A stretch of DNA of 64,000 nt. Origin: CADEEN01 sp963706685 (GTDB lineage Bacteria; Pseudomonadota; Gammaproteobacteria; Burkholderiales; Burkholderiaceae_C). Under the pieces are notes generated by a model that made no database searches, was not told the DNA's origin, and saw nothing but the letters and a program-made list of their open reading frames with translations. Location of the stretch: positions 54,783 to 118,782 of the forward strand of contig CAVPMY010000013.1 in NCBI GenBank assembly GCA_963706685.1. Direction: 5' to 3'. The position numbers and the translations under genes were made by a program. Shown here piece after piece: positions 38,905 through 51,661 of this stretch; position 1 is the stretch's first letter; each line of letters starts with the position of its first letter.

Positions 38905-38943
38905 TGGTCGATCGCTTTTTCAGACTACGACCGAACACGACGC

Positions 38944-39515
38944 ATGAGTTGGCAGCAGGCCATTGACGGACCGTCACCGGACTCGGCTACGAGTTGGTTG
39001 ATCTCGAACGTTCGGGAGGCGGGCTGCTGCGCGTGTATATCGATCGTGTTCAAGGCAGAGCTTACCCGACCGGCGAGTCGGAGTTCGTGACGGTCGAGGA
39101 TTGCGAGGCGGTGACGCGCCAGTTGCAGTATGTGCTCGAAGTCGAGCAGCTGCGACTACGCGCGGCTCGAGGTCTCGTCGCCGGGCCTGGATCGTCCGCT
39201 GCAAGCGCGAGGCCGACTACGCGCGCTTTGCGGGTGCGGCGATCGCGCTGACGCTGAAGCTGCCGTTGGCCGGGCGCAAGAAGTTCGAGGGTGTGCTGGG
39301 TGCGCGCGATGGCGGCTGGCGTCTGGAGCTGGCGCCCGCCGCAGGCTCGAAGCCGGGGCCAGACGGCGCAGACGCTCGATTTCGTTTTCGACGAGGTGCG
39401 CGATGCGCAGCTCGTGCCGGTGATTGATTTCAAGGGTCGGCAAGGCTGGCGGCCAGGTGCCGATGGGCACCGGCGCAGACCATGGCTCGCACGACGGAGA
39501 GTGAGAGAAGAATGA
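38944..39515 (+). CDS. rimP: Ribosome maturation factor RimP (frameshifted)
   Basis: Needed for 30S maturation. It begins MSWQQAID, then in other frames VTGLGYELVDLERSGGGLLR, FVTVEDCEAVTRQLQYVLEV and YARLEVSSPGLDRPL, the family core motif. The C-terminal domain reads ALTLKLPLAGRKKFEGVL and VRDAQLVPVIDFKG. Indels lie near 38972, 39050, 39155, 39208 and 39360. The stop (REE) overlaps the nusA ATG (ATGA). Confidence 0.88.
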
Positions 39516-41008
39516 ATCGCGAAATGTTGATGCTGGTCGATGCGATCTCGCGCGAGAAGAGCGTGGAGCGCGAAGTCGTGTTCGGCGCGGTCGAGGCCGC
39601 GCTGGCGCGGCGACCAAGAAGCTGCACGGCGGCGAGGTCGATATCCGCGTGTCCGTCGATCGCGAGACCGGCAACTACGACACCTTCCGCCGCTGGCACG
39701 TCGTCGCCAACGAGGCCGGTTTGCAGATCCCCGACGCCGAGATCCTGCTCTTCGAAGCCCAGGAACAGATTTCCGACATCGAGGTCGACGACCACATCGA
39801 AGAGCCGATCGAATCGCTGACCATCGGCCGCATCGGCGCCCAGGCCGCCAAGCAGGTGATCCTGCAGAAGATCCGCGATGCCGAGCGCGAGCAATTGCTC
39901 AACGACTTTCATGTCGCGCGGCGAGAAGATCATGGTCGGCAGCGTCAAGCGCCTCGACAAGGGCGACATCATCGTCGAGAGCGGGCCGCGTCGAGGGGCG
40001 CCTGAAGCGCAGCGAGATGATCCCGAAGGAGAACCTGCGCTCGGGCGACCGCGTGCGCGCCTTCATCGCCGGCGTCGACGACACCATCCGCGGACCGCAG
40101 ATCATGCTCTCGCGCTCGTCGCCCGGGCTTCATGAAGGAGCTGTTCGCGCAGGAAGTGCCGGAGATGGAGCAGGGACTGCTCGAGATCAAGAGCTGTGCT
40201 CGCGACCCGGGCTCACGCGCCAAGATCGCCGTGGTGTCGTACGACAAGCGGGTCGATCCGATCGGCACCTGCGTCGGCGTGCGCGGCTCGCGCGTCACGG
40301 CGGTGACCAACGAGCTGGCCGGCGAGCGCGTCGACATCGTGCTGTGGACCGAAGACCCGGCGCAGTTCGTGATCGGCGCGCTGGCGCCGGCCAACGTGCA
40401 GTCTCGATCGTCGTCGACGAGGAGCGCCATGCGATGGACGTCGTGGTCGACGAGGAAAACCTGGCGATCGCCATCGGCCGCGGCGGCCAGAACGTGCGCC
40501 TGGCCTCGGAGCTGACAGGCTGGCGCATCAACATCATGACGGCCGATGAGTCGCAGCGCCAAGCAGGCAAGGAGTCCGACTCGGTGCGCAAGCTGTTCAT
40601 CGACAAGCTCGATGTCGACGTGGAAGTGGCCGACATCCTGATCGCCGAGGGCTTCACCAGCCTCGAAGAGGTGGCCTACGTGCCGATGCAGGAGATGCTC
40701 GAGATCGAGAGGCTTCGACGAGGACACGGTCAACGAATTGCGCACGCGCGCCAAGGATGCGCTGCTGACGATGGAGATCGCCAAGGAAGAGAGCGGTCGA
40801 AGAGGTGTCGCAGGACCTGCGCGACCTCGAACTCCACGGCCGCGGCCTCGCGGCCGAACTCATCGGCAAGCTCGCCGAAGGCGGCGTGCACACGCGCGAC
40901 GACCTTGCCGACCTCGCGGTCGACGAATTGACCGAGATGACCGCCATGGACGAAGAAGACGCCAAGGCGCTGATCATGAAGGCGCGCGAACACTGGTTCA
41001 ACGATTGA
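39512..41008 (+). CDS. nusA: Transcription termination/antitermination protein NusA (frameshifted)
   Basis: The polymerase-binding N-terminal domain starts MNREMLMLVDAISREKSVER, followed by the S1 domain (VGSVKRLDKGDIIVE), KH domains (VVSYDKRVDPIGTCVGVRGS, AIGRGGQNVRLASELTGWRI) and two C-terminal acidic repeats (VPMQEMLEIE, LADLAVDELTEMTAMDEED). The C-terminal pair is usual in proteobacteria. Seven indels: a lost base at ~39607 and extra bases near 39914, 39996, 40127, 40402, 40708 and 40794. At each, the protein sequence resumes without loss. Confidence 0.93.
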
Positions 41009-41059
41009 TCTACTCGACAACCAACCGCACGACAAACCGGAAACCCAGGAACCTCTCCC

Positions 41060-43876
41060 ATGGCAGTGACCACCGTCGCCCAACTTGCCGCCGAGCTGAA
41101 CCGCCCGGCCGCCGCGCTGCTCGTCCAGCTCAGTGCTGCCGGCGTGGCCAAAGGCTCGGCCGACGAAAGCGCTGACCGAGGCCGACAAGGCCAGGCTGCT
41201 CGACCACTTGCGCACCGCGCATGGCAATGTCGCTCCGGCCGAGCGCAAGAAGATCAGCATCACGCGCAAGAGCACCACCGAGATCAAGCAGGCCGATGCC
41301 ACCGGCAAGGCGCGCACCATCCAGGTCGAGGTGCGCAAGAAGCGCACCTTCGTCAAGCGTGACGAGACGCCCGCAGGCAGCGAAGACGTGCCGCCGCCAC
41401 CGCCGCCGCCCGTGCTCGACGACGCCGAGCTCGAGCGCCGTGCCGATGAAGCACGCCGCCAAGCCGAGCTGCTGCGCCGCCAGGAAGAAGAGATGGCCGA
41501 GAAGCGCCGCGTGCGCGAGGAGCAAGAACAGCGCGAGCGCGAGGCTGCTGAAGCGCGTGCGCAAGCCGCTGCCGAGAAAGCCGCCGAGGAGTTGGCGTCG
41601 GGCGCGCCGTCGGTGGCCGCGCCGGCAGCGCCGGCCGTCGAAGCCGCCCAAGGCAGCGCCGGTGCGCGTGGTCAAGGTCACCGACGACAGCGCTGCAGAA
41701 AAGGCGCGGCTGGCCGATCTGACCAAGCGCCGCACGGCCGCGGAAAACGAAGCCGCGGCCATCCGCGCGATGATGAGTGCGCCCAAGAAGGTGCTCCTGG
41801 CCAAGAAGGCCGAGGAGGCCAAGCCCGACGCCAAGGCCGATGCGGCCGGCATCAAGGGCACCATCCACAAGGCAGCAGCGCGCCCGGGCGCGCCCGCATC
41901 GCCGGGTGCCAAGCCCGGCGACAAGAAGTCGATCAAGTCGCGAGAAACTGTCGTCGAGCTGGGCCGACGACGCCGCCAAGAAGCGCGCGCTCAAGACCCG
42001 TGGCGACACCGGCGGCTCACGCCCGGGCTGGCGCGCGCCGCGCGGGCGTGGCCGTGGCGACCGCGATTGCGGAACGGCGCCGATCATGCGTCGCGCCGAT
42101 CGAAGCGGTGATCCAGGAAGTGCATGTGCCCGAGACGATCACCGTGGCCGACCTGGCGCACAAGATGAGCGTCAAGGCCGCCGAGGTCGTCAAGCAGCTG
42201 ATGAAGCTCGGCCAGATGGTCACCATCAACCAGTCGCTCGACCAGGAGACGGCGATGATCCTGGTCGAGGAGATGGGCCACAAGGCCTATGCCGCCAAGC
42301 TCGACGACCCCGACGCCTTCACCGCCGAAGAAGAAGAAGCCGCGCAAACCGGCGAGATGCTGCCGCGCGCACCCGTGGTCACCGTGATGGGCCACGTCGA
42401 CCACGGCAAGACCTCGCTGCTCGACTACATCCGCACCTCGCGTGTGGCCGCGGGCGAGGCCGGCGGCATCACGCAGCACATCGGCGCGTATCACGTGCGA
42501 GACGCCGCGCGGCATGATCACCTTCCTCGACACCCCGGGTCACGCCGCATTCACGGCGATGCGTGCACGCGGTGCCAAGGCCACCGACATCGTGATCCTG
42601 GTGGTGGCCGCCGACGACGGCGTGATGCCGCAGACCAAGGAGGCGATCCACCATGCCAAGGCGGCCGGCGTGCCGATCGTCGTGGCGATGAACAAGATCG
42701 ACAAGCCCGAGGCCAACGTCGAGCGCGTGAAGAACGAACTCGTCGCCGAAGCAAGTGCGTGCCCGAGGAGTTCGGCGGCGAGTCGCCGTTCGTGCCGGTA
42801 TCGGCCAAGACCGGGCAGGGCATCGACCACGCTGCTCGAGCAGGTGCTGCTGCAGGCCGAGGTGCTCGAATTGAGGGCGCCGACCGAGGCGATGGCCAAG
42901 GGCCTGGTCATCGAGGCCCAGCTCGACAAGGGCCGCGGCCCGGTGGCCACCGTGCTGGTGCAAAGCGGGCACGCTGAAGAAGGGCGACGTGGTGCTGGCC
43001 GGTTCGAGCTACGGCCGCGTGCGCGCGATGCTCGACGAAAACGGCAAGCCGATCGACGAAGCCGGCCCGTCGATCCCGGTCGAGATCCAGGGCCTGACCG
43101 AGGTGCCGCAGGCGGGCGACGATTTCATGGTGCTGGCCGACGAGCGGCGGGCGCGCGAGATCGCCACCTTCCGCTCCGGCAAGTACCGCGACGTCAAGCT
43201 GGCCAAGCAGCAGGCCGCCAAGCTCGAGAACATGTTCGAGCAATGGGCCAGGCGCGGCTCGCAGACGCTGTCGCTGATCGTCAAGGCCGACGTGCAGGGC
43301 TCGCAGGAAGCGCTGGCGCAGTCGCTGGTCAAGCTGTCGACCGCCGAGGTCAAGGTGCAGATCGTGCACGCTGCCGTCGGCGGCATCAGCGAGAGCGACA
43401 TCAACCTGGCCATCGCGTCCAAGGCCGTTGATCGTCGGCTTCAACGTGCGCGCCGATGCCAATGCGCGCAAGCTGGCGGAAGGCAACGGTGTCGACATCC
43501 GCTACTACAACATCATCTACGACGCGGTCGACGAGATCAAGGCGGCCATGACAGGCATGCTGGCGCCGGAACAGAAGGAAGAAGTCATCGGCACGGCCGA
43601 GATCCGCACCGTCTTCGTGGCCAGCAAGATCGGCACCGTGGCCGGCTGCGATGGTCACGGCCGGGCGCGTGACGCGCAATGCACGCTTCCGCCTGCTGCG
43701 CGACCATGTCGTCATCTTCACCGGCGAGGTCGATTCGCTGAAGCGGATGAAAGACGATGTGCGCGAGGTGGCCGAGGGCTTCGAGTGCGGCATCAAGCTC
43801 AAGAACTATCACCGACATCAAAGAGGGCGACCAGCTGGAGTTCTTCGAAGTCAAGGAAGTCGCCCGAACTTTGTAG
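41060..43876 (+). CDS. infB: Translation initiation factor IF-2 (frameshifted)
   Basis: The N-terminal IF2_N domain is MAVTTVAQLAAELNRPAAAL; then a long charged alanine/glutamate/arginine linker, a second N-domain VPETITVADLAHKMSVKAAE and the GTPase domain with G1 GHVDHGKTSLLDYIR, G3 DTPGHAAFTAMRARGA and G4 NKIDKPEA. The C-terminal half has TLSLIVKADVQGSQEAL and ends LEFFEVKEVARTL. Extra bases occur near 41169, 41650, 41940, 42500, 42765, 42826, 42966, 43430, 43645 and 43810. About 930 residues, normal for Burkholderiales. Confidence 0.93.
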
Positions 43877-43950
43877 TCCCCACGCTCCCTCCCGGTCGCT
43901 GCCCCCCGAGGGGGCGCACTGCAGCGGATCGGCGGAGCCGGATCCGCGCA
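43877..43950 (+). repeat. Interspersed GC-rich intergenic repeat, copy A
   Basis: Directly after the infB stop it reads CCCCACGCTC, an 8-base variable piece, TCGCTGCCCCCCGAGG (43896-43911) and a GC-rich tail. The same two blocks in the same order and spacing occur on the minus strand at 24425-24496. Here it interrupts the usually compact infB-rbfA junction. Confidence 0.7.
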
Positions 43951-43972
43951 TAGAGCTGGAAAGGATGCTCCT

Positions 43973-44341
43973 ATGCGACACAAGAACGCTCGATCCCCAA
44001 CCGCAGCTTTCGCGTCGCCGACCAGATCCAGCGCGATCTGGCCGAGCTGGTTCGCGAGCTGAAGGATCCGCGCATCGGCATGGTCACGATCACCGGCGTC
44101 GATGTGACGCCCGACTACGCGCACGCCACGGTTCGCTTCTCGCTGCTGGTCGGCGACACGGCCGAGTGCGAAACCGCGCTCAACGAGGCCGCCGGCTTCG
44201 TGCGCAACGGCCTGTTCAAGCGGCTGCGATCCACACCGTGCCGACCCTGCACTTCCAGTTCGATCGCACCACCGAACGCGCGGCCGAGTTGAATCGCGCT
44301 GATCCAGCAGCGCCAACGCGACGCGGGCCAAGGACGACTGA
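43973..44341 (+). CDS. rbfA: 30S ribosome-binding factor RbfA (frameshifted)
   Basis: A protein of about 122 residues: MRHKNAR, then after an early indel near 43994 SFRVADQIQRDLAELVREL, the core DPRIGMVTITGVDVTPDYAHATVRF, and after an extra base near 44227 HTVPTLHFQFDRTTERAAEL. The KH-type fold and FxFD end are typical. The stop is placed at 44339-44341 (RAKDD), sharing a base with the truB ATG. Confidence 0.88.
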
Positions 44342-45281
44342 TGAACCCGATGCGCCACGAGCGCTCGCTGCCGTCCACGGCGTGCTGCTGCTCGACAAGC
44401 CGCTCGGCCTGTCGAGCAACGATGCCTTGCAGAAGGCCAAGCGCCTGTTCAGTGCGCGAGAAGGCCGGCCACACCGGCACGCTCGATCCGCTGGCCTCGG
44501 GCCTGCTGCCGCTGTGCTTCGGCGCGGCCACCAAGTTCTCGCAGGTCAGCCTCGATGCCGACAAGCGCTACACCGCCACGCTGCACCTGGGCGCAGACCA
44601 CGACCACGGGCGACCTCGAAGGCGAGGTGGTCGAGCGGCGTCAGGTGACCGTGGACCGCGCGGCCATCGACGCCGCCATGGCTGCGCTTCACCGGCGCGA
44701 TCGACCAGATGCCCGCCGATGCACTCGGCGCTCAAGCACGAGGGCGCGCGCTCTACGAATACGCGCGTGCAGGGCATCGAGATCGAGCGCGAGCCGCGGC
44801 GCATCACGATCAGTCGCATCACCGTGACTCGAGTGGCAAGGGGCCGACGCTGGTGCTCGACGTGCGTGCAGCAAGGGCACCTATATGCGCACGCTGGCCG
44901 AAGACATCGGCGCGGCGCTCGGCTGCGGTGCGCATCTGGCAGCCCTGCGCCGCACCGGCCAGCGGGCCGCTCGCAATCGATGCGGCCATCACGCTGGATG
45001 CACTTGGCCGCGTTGCCGAGGCCGAGCGCGACGCTCGGCTGCTGCCGCCCGATGCCTTGCTTGCGCACTGGCCCGCAGTTCCGTTTGCCGGCGCGATGAA
45101 GCGGCGCGCTTTCTCACCGGGCTGCGCCGTCGCGTGCAGTCTGCCGATGCGCCGCATGTGCGCGTCTACGGGTCCGGACCGAGCGTGCGCTGCTGGGTTC
45201 GGCCCACATCACTGCCGGCGAATTGATCCCCGATCGCCTGCTCAGCCCGCTGGATGCAGGGCCTCCGATTCCTGAAAGCCT

Positions 45282-45285
<4 letters not shown>
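44341..45285 (+). CDS. truB: tRNA pseudouridine(55) synthase TruB (frameshifted)
   Basis: Makes pseudouridine 55 in the T loop. Across frames it reads VHGVLLLDKPLGLSSNDAL, KAGHTGTLDPLASGLLPLCF (catalytic aspartate), KRYTATLHLG, TGDLEGEVVE, SGKGPTLVLDV, SKGTYMRTLAEDIGAALG and LPPDALLAHWPAV. Indels near 44375, 44461, 44600, 44690, 44720, 44835, 44875, 44955, 45090 and 45195. Length of about 310 residues is normal. The stop overlaps the typA ATG. Confidence 0.9.
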
Positions 45286-47075
<1,790 letters not shown>

Positions 47076-47112
47076 AGGAACACGACCGCAAGAGGGCGTA
47101 GCGCGAGGCGGC

Positions 47113-48000
47113 ATGAAGCCGCTGTCGCATGGCCGCGCCGTCGCATGGATGGTGCTGGCCGCGCTGCTGTGGAGCATCGCCGGCGTTGTCACGCGCCAGC
47201 TCGACAGCGCACACAGCTTCGAGGTCACCTTCTGGCGCAGCCTGTTCAACGCGCTGGCGCTGGTCGTGCTGATCGGCGCGATGCGAGGGCCGGTGGCCTT
47301 GTGACGCGCGTCTGCGCAGCGGCGGCGCGGCGCTGTGGCTGTCGGGTCTGTGCTGGTCGGTGATGTTCACCGCCTTCATGGTGGCGATCACGCTGACCAC
47401 GGTGGCCAATGTGCTGGTGACGATGGCGCTGGCGCCGCTGTTGACGGCACTCGTGGCGCGTGTCGTGCTGGGGCATCGCCTGGCGGCGCGGACCTGGGGC
47501 GCCGATCGGCCTGGCCGGTGCCGGCATCGTGCTGGATGTACGGCCATTCGCTGCGAGGTGGGCAGGACCTGCTGGGCACCGCAGTCGCATTGGCGGTGCC
47601 GGTGGCGGCCGCCATCAACTGGACCGTGATCCAGGGCCTGCGCGACAGGCGCGATGGGCCCGACATGCTGCCGGCGGTGCTGATCGGCGCGACACTGTCC
47701 GCGGCCGTCACGCTGCCGTTGGCCTGGCCGCTGCAGGCATCGACGCACGACATCGGCTGGCTGGCCCTGCTCGGCGTGTTCCAGTTGGCGCTGCCGTGCT
47801 GGCTGACGGTGGTCGCCGCACGCACGCTGTCGGCACCCGAGATCTCGCTGCTGGCGCTGCTCGAGGTGGTGTTCGGTGTCGCCTGGGCCTGGCTGGGTGC
47901 GAATGAAACGCCCACGCTGGCGACGCTCGGCGGTGGTGCGCTGGTGCTCGCTGCACTGGCGAGCAACGAGGTCTTGACACTGCGTTCCCGTTCGTCATGA
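47113..48000 (+). CDS. EamA/DMT superfamily transporter (three indels)
   Basis: A ten-helix membrane protein of about 295 residues. It starts MKPLSHGRAVAWMVLAALLW and has the paired EamA repeats: FWRSLFNALALVVLIGAMR in the first, GWLALLGVFQLALPCWLTVV and LLALLEVVFGVAWAWLGANE in the second. An extra T near 47302 creates a stop, and further single bases are added near 47506 and 47533. Substrate unknown; the family exports amino acids and other metabolites. Confidence 0.86.
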
Positions 48001-48058
48001 GCCCGCTGCACGACGCAGCGGACTAGGGACAACACGCAAGGCGCGCTAGCATGAGCCC

Positions 48059-49596
48059 ATGAAAAGACTCTCCGGCCTCGATGCCACCTTCCTGCACCTC
48101 GAGACGCCGGAGATGCCGATGCATGTCGGCGCGCTGCACGTCTTCGAGCTGCCGAAGGGCTTCAAGGGCAGGTTCGTCACCGCGTTGCGCAAGCACATGG
48201 CGGCTCGCCTGCCGTTGGCGCCGCCGTTGCGGCGGCGGCTGTGGATGATGCCGATGAACATCACCAACCCGGTTTGGGTCGATGCCGAGCCCGACATGGC
48301 CAGGCACGTCGTCGAGCACAAGCTGCCATCGCGTGTGCGCAATGACATGACGGCGCTGGAGAAGATGGTCGGCAAGCTGCATGTGCAATTGCTCGACCGC
48401 CGGCGGCCGCTGTGGAAGTTCCATGTCATCGAGGGCTTGTCGGCCGCGGCCGATGGCCACAGGCGCGTCGCCATGTACACCCAGCTGCACCACGCGGCCG
48501 TCGATGGCCAGGCTGCCGTCGCCCTGGCCAATGCCATCCTCGACCTGAGCCCCGAACCGCCGGCGCGTGACATCGTGGCCTCCAGCCGCGTCAAGCGCTT
48601 CAAGTTGTCGATGGTCGAAATGATCTCCGGTGCAATCACGAGCGAGGTCCAGCAGATCGCGCACCTGATCCGCTCGCTGCCCGAGACCGCGGGCTCGCTG
48701 GGCGGCGCTGCCAGCCGGATGGCGTCGCGCAGCGTCCTCGTCAGCGGCCGCCGGCGCGCCGGCAGCCTCGGTCTGGCGCCGCGCATGGCGCTCAATGCGC
48801 CGGTCACGGCAACGCGCGCCTTTGCGGCCGTGACGCTGCCGTTGCCCGAACTCAAGGCCCTCGGTAAGGCCCACGAGCGCCACGCTCAACGACGTCGTGC
48901 TCTGGCTCGTCAGCACCGCGATGCGCCGAGCATTACGCGCGCAAGGGCGAGCTGCCGAACAAGTCGATGGTGGCGGCGGTGCCGGTGTCGCTGCGCGTGA
49001 ATGTTGGACGAGGAGGCGACACGGCAGCGGACAACCAGGCCTCGATGACGCTGCTCAGCCTGGGCACCAACGTGGCCGATGCGCGCAAGCGCATGGCGCA
49101 TATCAAGGCCGCCACCCAGTCCATGAAGAGCACCTTGTCGAAGCGTGAAGAACGTGCTGCCGACCGACTTTCCGTCGATCGGCATGCTCGTGGCTCACCG
49201 AAGCGGCCTCGGCGGTCTATCGGCGGGCCACCGAATCGGACAAGATTCCGCTCGGTGGCCAACGTCGCGGTGTCCAACGTGCCGGGCCCGCCGGTGCCCC
49301 TGTACCTGGCCGGCGCACGCATGCTCACCAACTACCCCTGCTCGATCGTCACCCATGGCATGGCCTTGAACATCACCGTGCAGAGCTACGCGCAATCGCT
49401 CGACTTCGGCATGATGGCCGACGCCAAGGCAATGCCCGATGTGCGCAAGCTCGCCGAGGCGGTCCATGAAGCCTTCGATGACCTGCGCGCACTGGCCCTG
49501 CATGACGACGACATGCCGTTGCGACCTGCCCGCAAGGCCACCAGGCGCACCGCCGTCAAGCCGATGGCCCAGCCGGTGGCCAAGCGCAAAGCGTGA
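48059..49596 (+). CDS. Wax ester synthase/diacylglycerol acyltransferase (WS/DGAT), frameshifted C-terminal half
   Basis: The start MKRLSGLDATFLHLETPEMPM is characteristic, and the catalytic motif HHxxxDG is present as LHHAAVDGQAAVAL. Later fragments are LNDVVLWLVSTAMRR, SMVAAVPVSLR, VLPTDFPSIGM and NVAVSNVPGPPVPLYLAGAR, ending with a lysine/arginine-rich tail. About 505 residues. Extra single bases near 48882, 48931, 49146, 49187 and 49250. The enzyme makes storage wax esters or triacylglycerol from acyl-CoA, and the hydrolase downstream is a common partner. Confidence 0.88.
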
Positions 49597-49685
49597 TCTG
49601 CGCGAGTCAAATGTCGCGGCCCGTGTTGTTTCCTAGGGTTGCGGCTCCAGGTCGGCGCCGTGGCAGACCGATACATTCGGACCTC

Positions 49686-50529
49686 ATGCCGTCGAAGCCA
49701 ATCACTGTCAAGGCCCGCGCCAAGAAGGCTGCCCTGCCGCCGCTGTTCCACGAGGCCGACCTGCACGCGCCCAACGCGCTGATGCTGCTGCTCGAAGGCC
49801 GCGCGCCGTGGGAATACGCAGCCATGCTGGCGGCGCTGCCCTGGCTGAAGCGCCTGCCGCGCGGCGACGGCCATCCGGTGATCGTCTATCCCGGCCTCGG
49901 CGCGGCCGACATCACGACCGCACCGCTGCGCGGCTTGCTGCAGGACCTCGGCTACAGCGCCTACCCGTGGAAGCAGGGCTTCAACTTCGGGCCGCGGCGC
50001 GGCGTGCTCGACGCCGTGCGCGACCGTCTGCGGCGCACCGCCGATCGCCATGGCCAGACGGTCAGCCTGATCGGCTGGAGCCTGGGCGGCCTGTACGCGC
50101 GCGAATTGGCCAAGGAGATTTCCGAAGCTTGCACGCTGCGTCATCACGCTCGGCTCGCCGTTCACCGGCCATCCACGCGCCACCAACGCCTGGCGCTTCT
50201 ACGAGATGGTCAGCGGCCAGAACGTGCACGACGCGGCGCTCGTCGAGCGGATCCGAGGCGCACCGCCAGTACCGACGACATCGATCTACTCGCGCACCGA
50301 CGGTGTCGTCGCCTGGCAGTGCAGCCTCAACGAAGACGCGCCGTTGGCAGAGAACATCGAAGTCCATGCCAGCCACATCGGCATGGGCATGAACCCGCTG
50401 GCCCTGTTCGCCATCGCCGACCGGCTGCGCCAGGACCCCGAGAAGTGGCAGCGCTTCGATGCGCAGGGCGCTCGGCGCTGGTTCTACAAGACCACCGGCA
50501 TGTTGCCTTTCGTCCCGGCCGCACGCTGA
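49686..50529 (+). CDS. Alpha/beta hydrolase, lipase-like (one frameshift)
   Basis: A protein of about 280 residues: MPSKPITVKARAKKAALPPL, GHPVIVYPGLGAADITTAPL, and the nucleophile elbow GWSLGGLYARELAK. After an extra base near 50130 come VITLGSPFTGHPRATNAWRF and IYSRTDGVVAWQCSLNED, and the catalytic histidine is probably in EVHASHIGMGMNP. It belongs to a group of large lipase-like hydrolases found beside WS/DGAT genes, so hydrolysis of neutral lipids is a reasonable guess. No signal peptide is seen. Confidence 0.84.
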
Positions 50530-50531
50530 AT

Positions 50532-50650
50532 GAATCCCTCCCGAAGCGGCTTCGCCACTCCCCTCCAGGGGGGCACCGCCAGCGGCCTGGCCAAGCCAGT
50601 TCCGCGGCGGCTGCTTGGCAAGGCCACGCTGATTCATGCGTCGCGGGCCG
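50532..50650 (+). repeat. GC-rich intergenic repeat, related copy C (low confidence)
   Basis: Between the two hydrolase genes is a GC-rich stretch with CCCTCC-A-GGGGGGC (a short palindrome) and CACCGCCAGCGG. It resembles the tail of copies A and B but lacks their TCGCTGCCCCCCGAGG core, so relatedness is by appearance only. It also contains CGAAGCGGCTTCG, a perfect inverted repeat. Confidence 0.35.
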
Positions 50651-50674
50651 CGCGAAGCGCGGCGGGCCACTGAA

Positions 50675-51555
50675 ATGCAGGTTCGAGCCAACGGCCTGCG
50701 CATCGAAGTCGATGAGCAAGGACCGCTCAACGCCGAGCCGCTGCTGCTGATCATGGGCCTGGGCATGCAACTCACCGGCTGGCCGGAGCCGCTGGTGCAG
50801 ACGCTGGTGCGACGCGCGGACAGCGCGTCATCCGTCTCGACAACCGCGATGCCGGCCTGAGCCAGGGCTTCGATCACCTGGGCATGCCCAACGTGCCTTG
50901 GGCCGCGCTGCGCTATGCGTGCAGGCTGCCGGTGCGCGGCGCCTACACGTTGGCCGACATGGCCCGGCGACACCCTGGCCGTGCTCGATGCGCTGGGCAT
51001 CGCGCAGGCCCACATCGTCGGCGCGTCGATGGGCGGCATGATCGCGCAGCACATCGCGGCCTCGCAGCCGCAACGCGTCTCGAAGCTGACGCTGATGATG
51101 ACGACCTCCGGCGCGCGCCATCTGCCCAAGCCGAGCATGAAGGCGAGGGCGGCGATGATGGACCGGCGCGGCCTCGACCCGAGGAATGTGGATGCGGTTG
51201 TCGATCGCCTCGAGCATGTGTTCACCGTCATCGGCAGCCCGATGTACCGCCCCGAACGCGCGGCGTTTCGCGCCCGCCTGCGGGCCTCCGTCGAGCGTGC
51301 CTACCGCCCCGACCGGCGTGGCACGGCAACTGCTGGCGGTGGCGGCAGACGGCGACCGCTCGCCGACTGCTGGCCCGCATCACCGCACCCACGCACATCA
51401 TTCACGGCGCGCAGGATCCCCTCGTGCCCGTGGCGGCAGCGCATGATCTGCACGCCAAGATCAAAGGCTCGACGCTCGAAGTCATCGACGGCATGGGCCA
51501 CGACCTGCCGCCGCAACTGTGGCCGCGGTTGGCGGCGTCGATGGCGCGCGAGTGA
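50675..51555 (+). CDS. Alpha/beta hydrolase (frameshifted)
   Basis: Starts MQVRANGLRIEVDEQGPLNA, then LLLIMGLGMQLTGWPEPLV with the oxyanion region, and after a break near 50820 RVIRLDNRDAGLSQGFDH. The nucleophile elbow is GASMGGMIAQHIAA, with the acid in HGAQDPLVPVAAAHDL and the histidine in DGMGHDLPPQLWP. About 292 residues, typical for esterase/haloperoxidase-like hydrolases. Further single extra bases near 50968 and 51320. Substrate unknown. The start is chosen as the first ATG of the conserved beta-strand. Confidence 0.85.
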
Positions 51556-51661
51556 CGTTCAGCGCCAATGCGCTGGGCGCCACGAGCAACCGGCTTTCGT
51601 CAGCGTAGGATCGGCCAATGCGTAGACGCCGCATGCTCGCGCTTTCGAAAGACCGCAGAAG

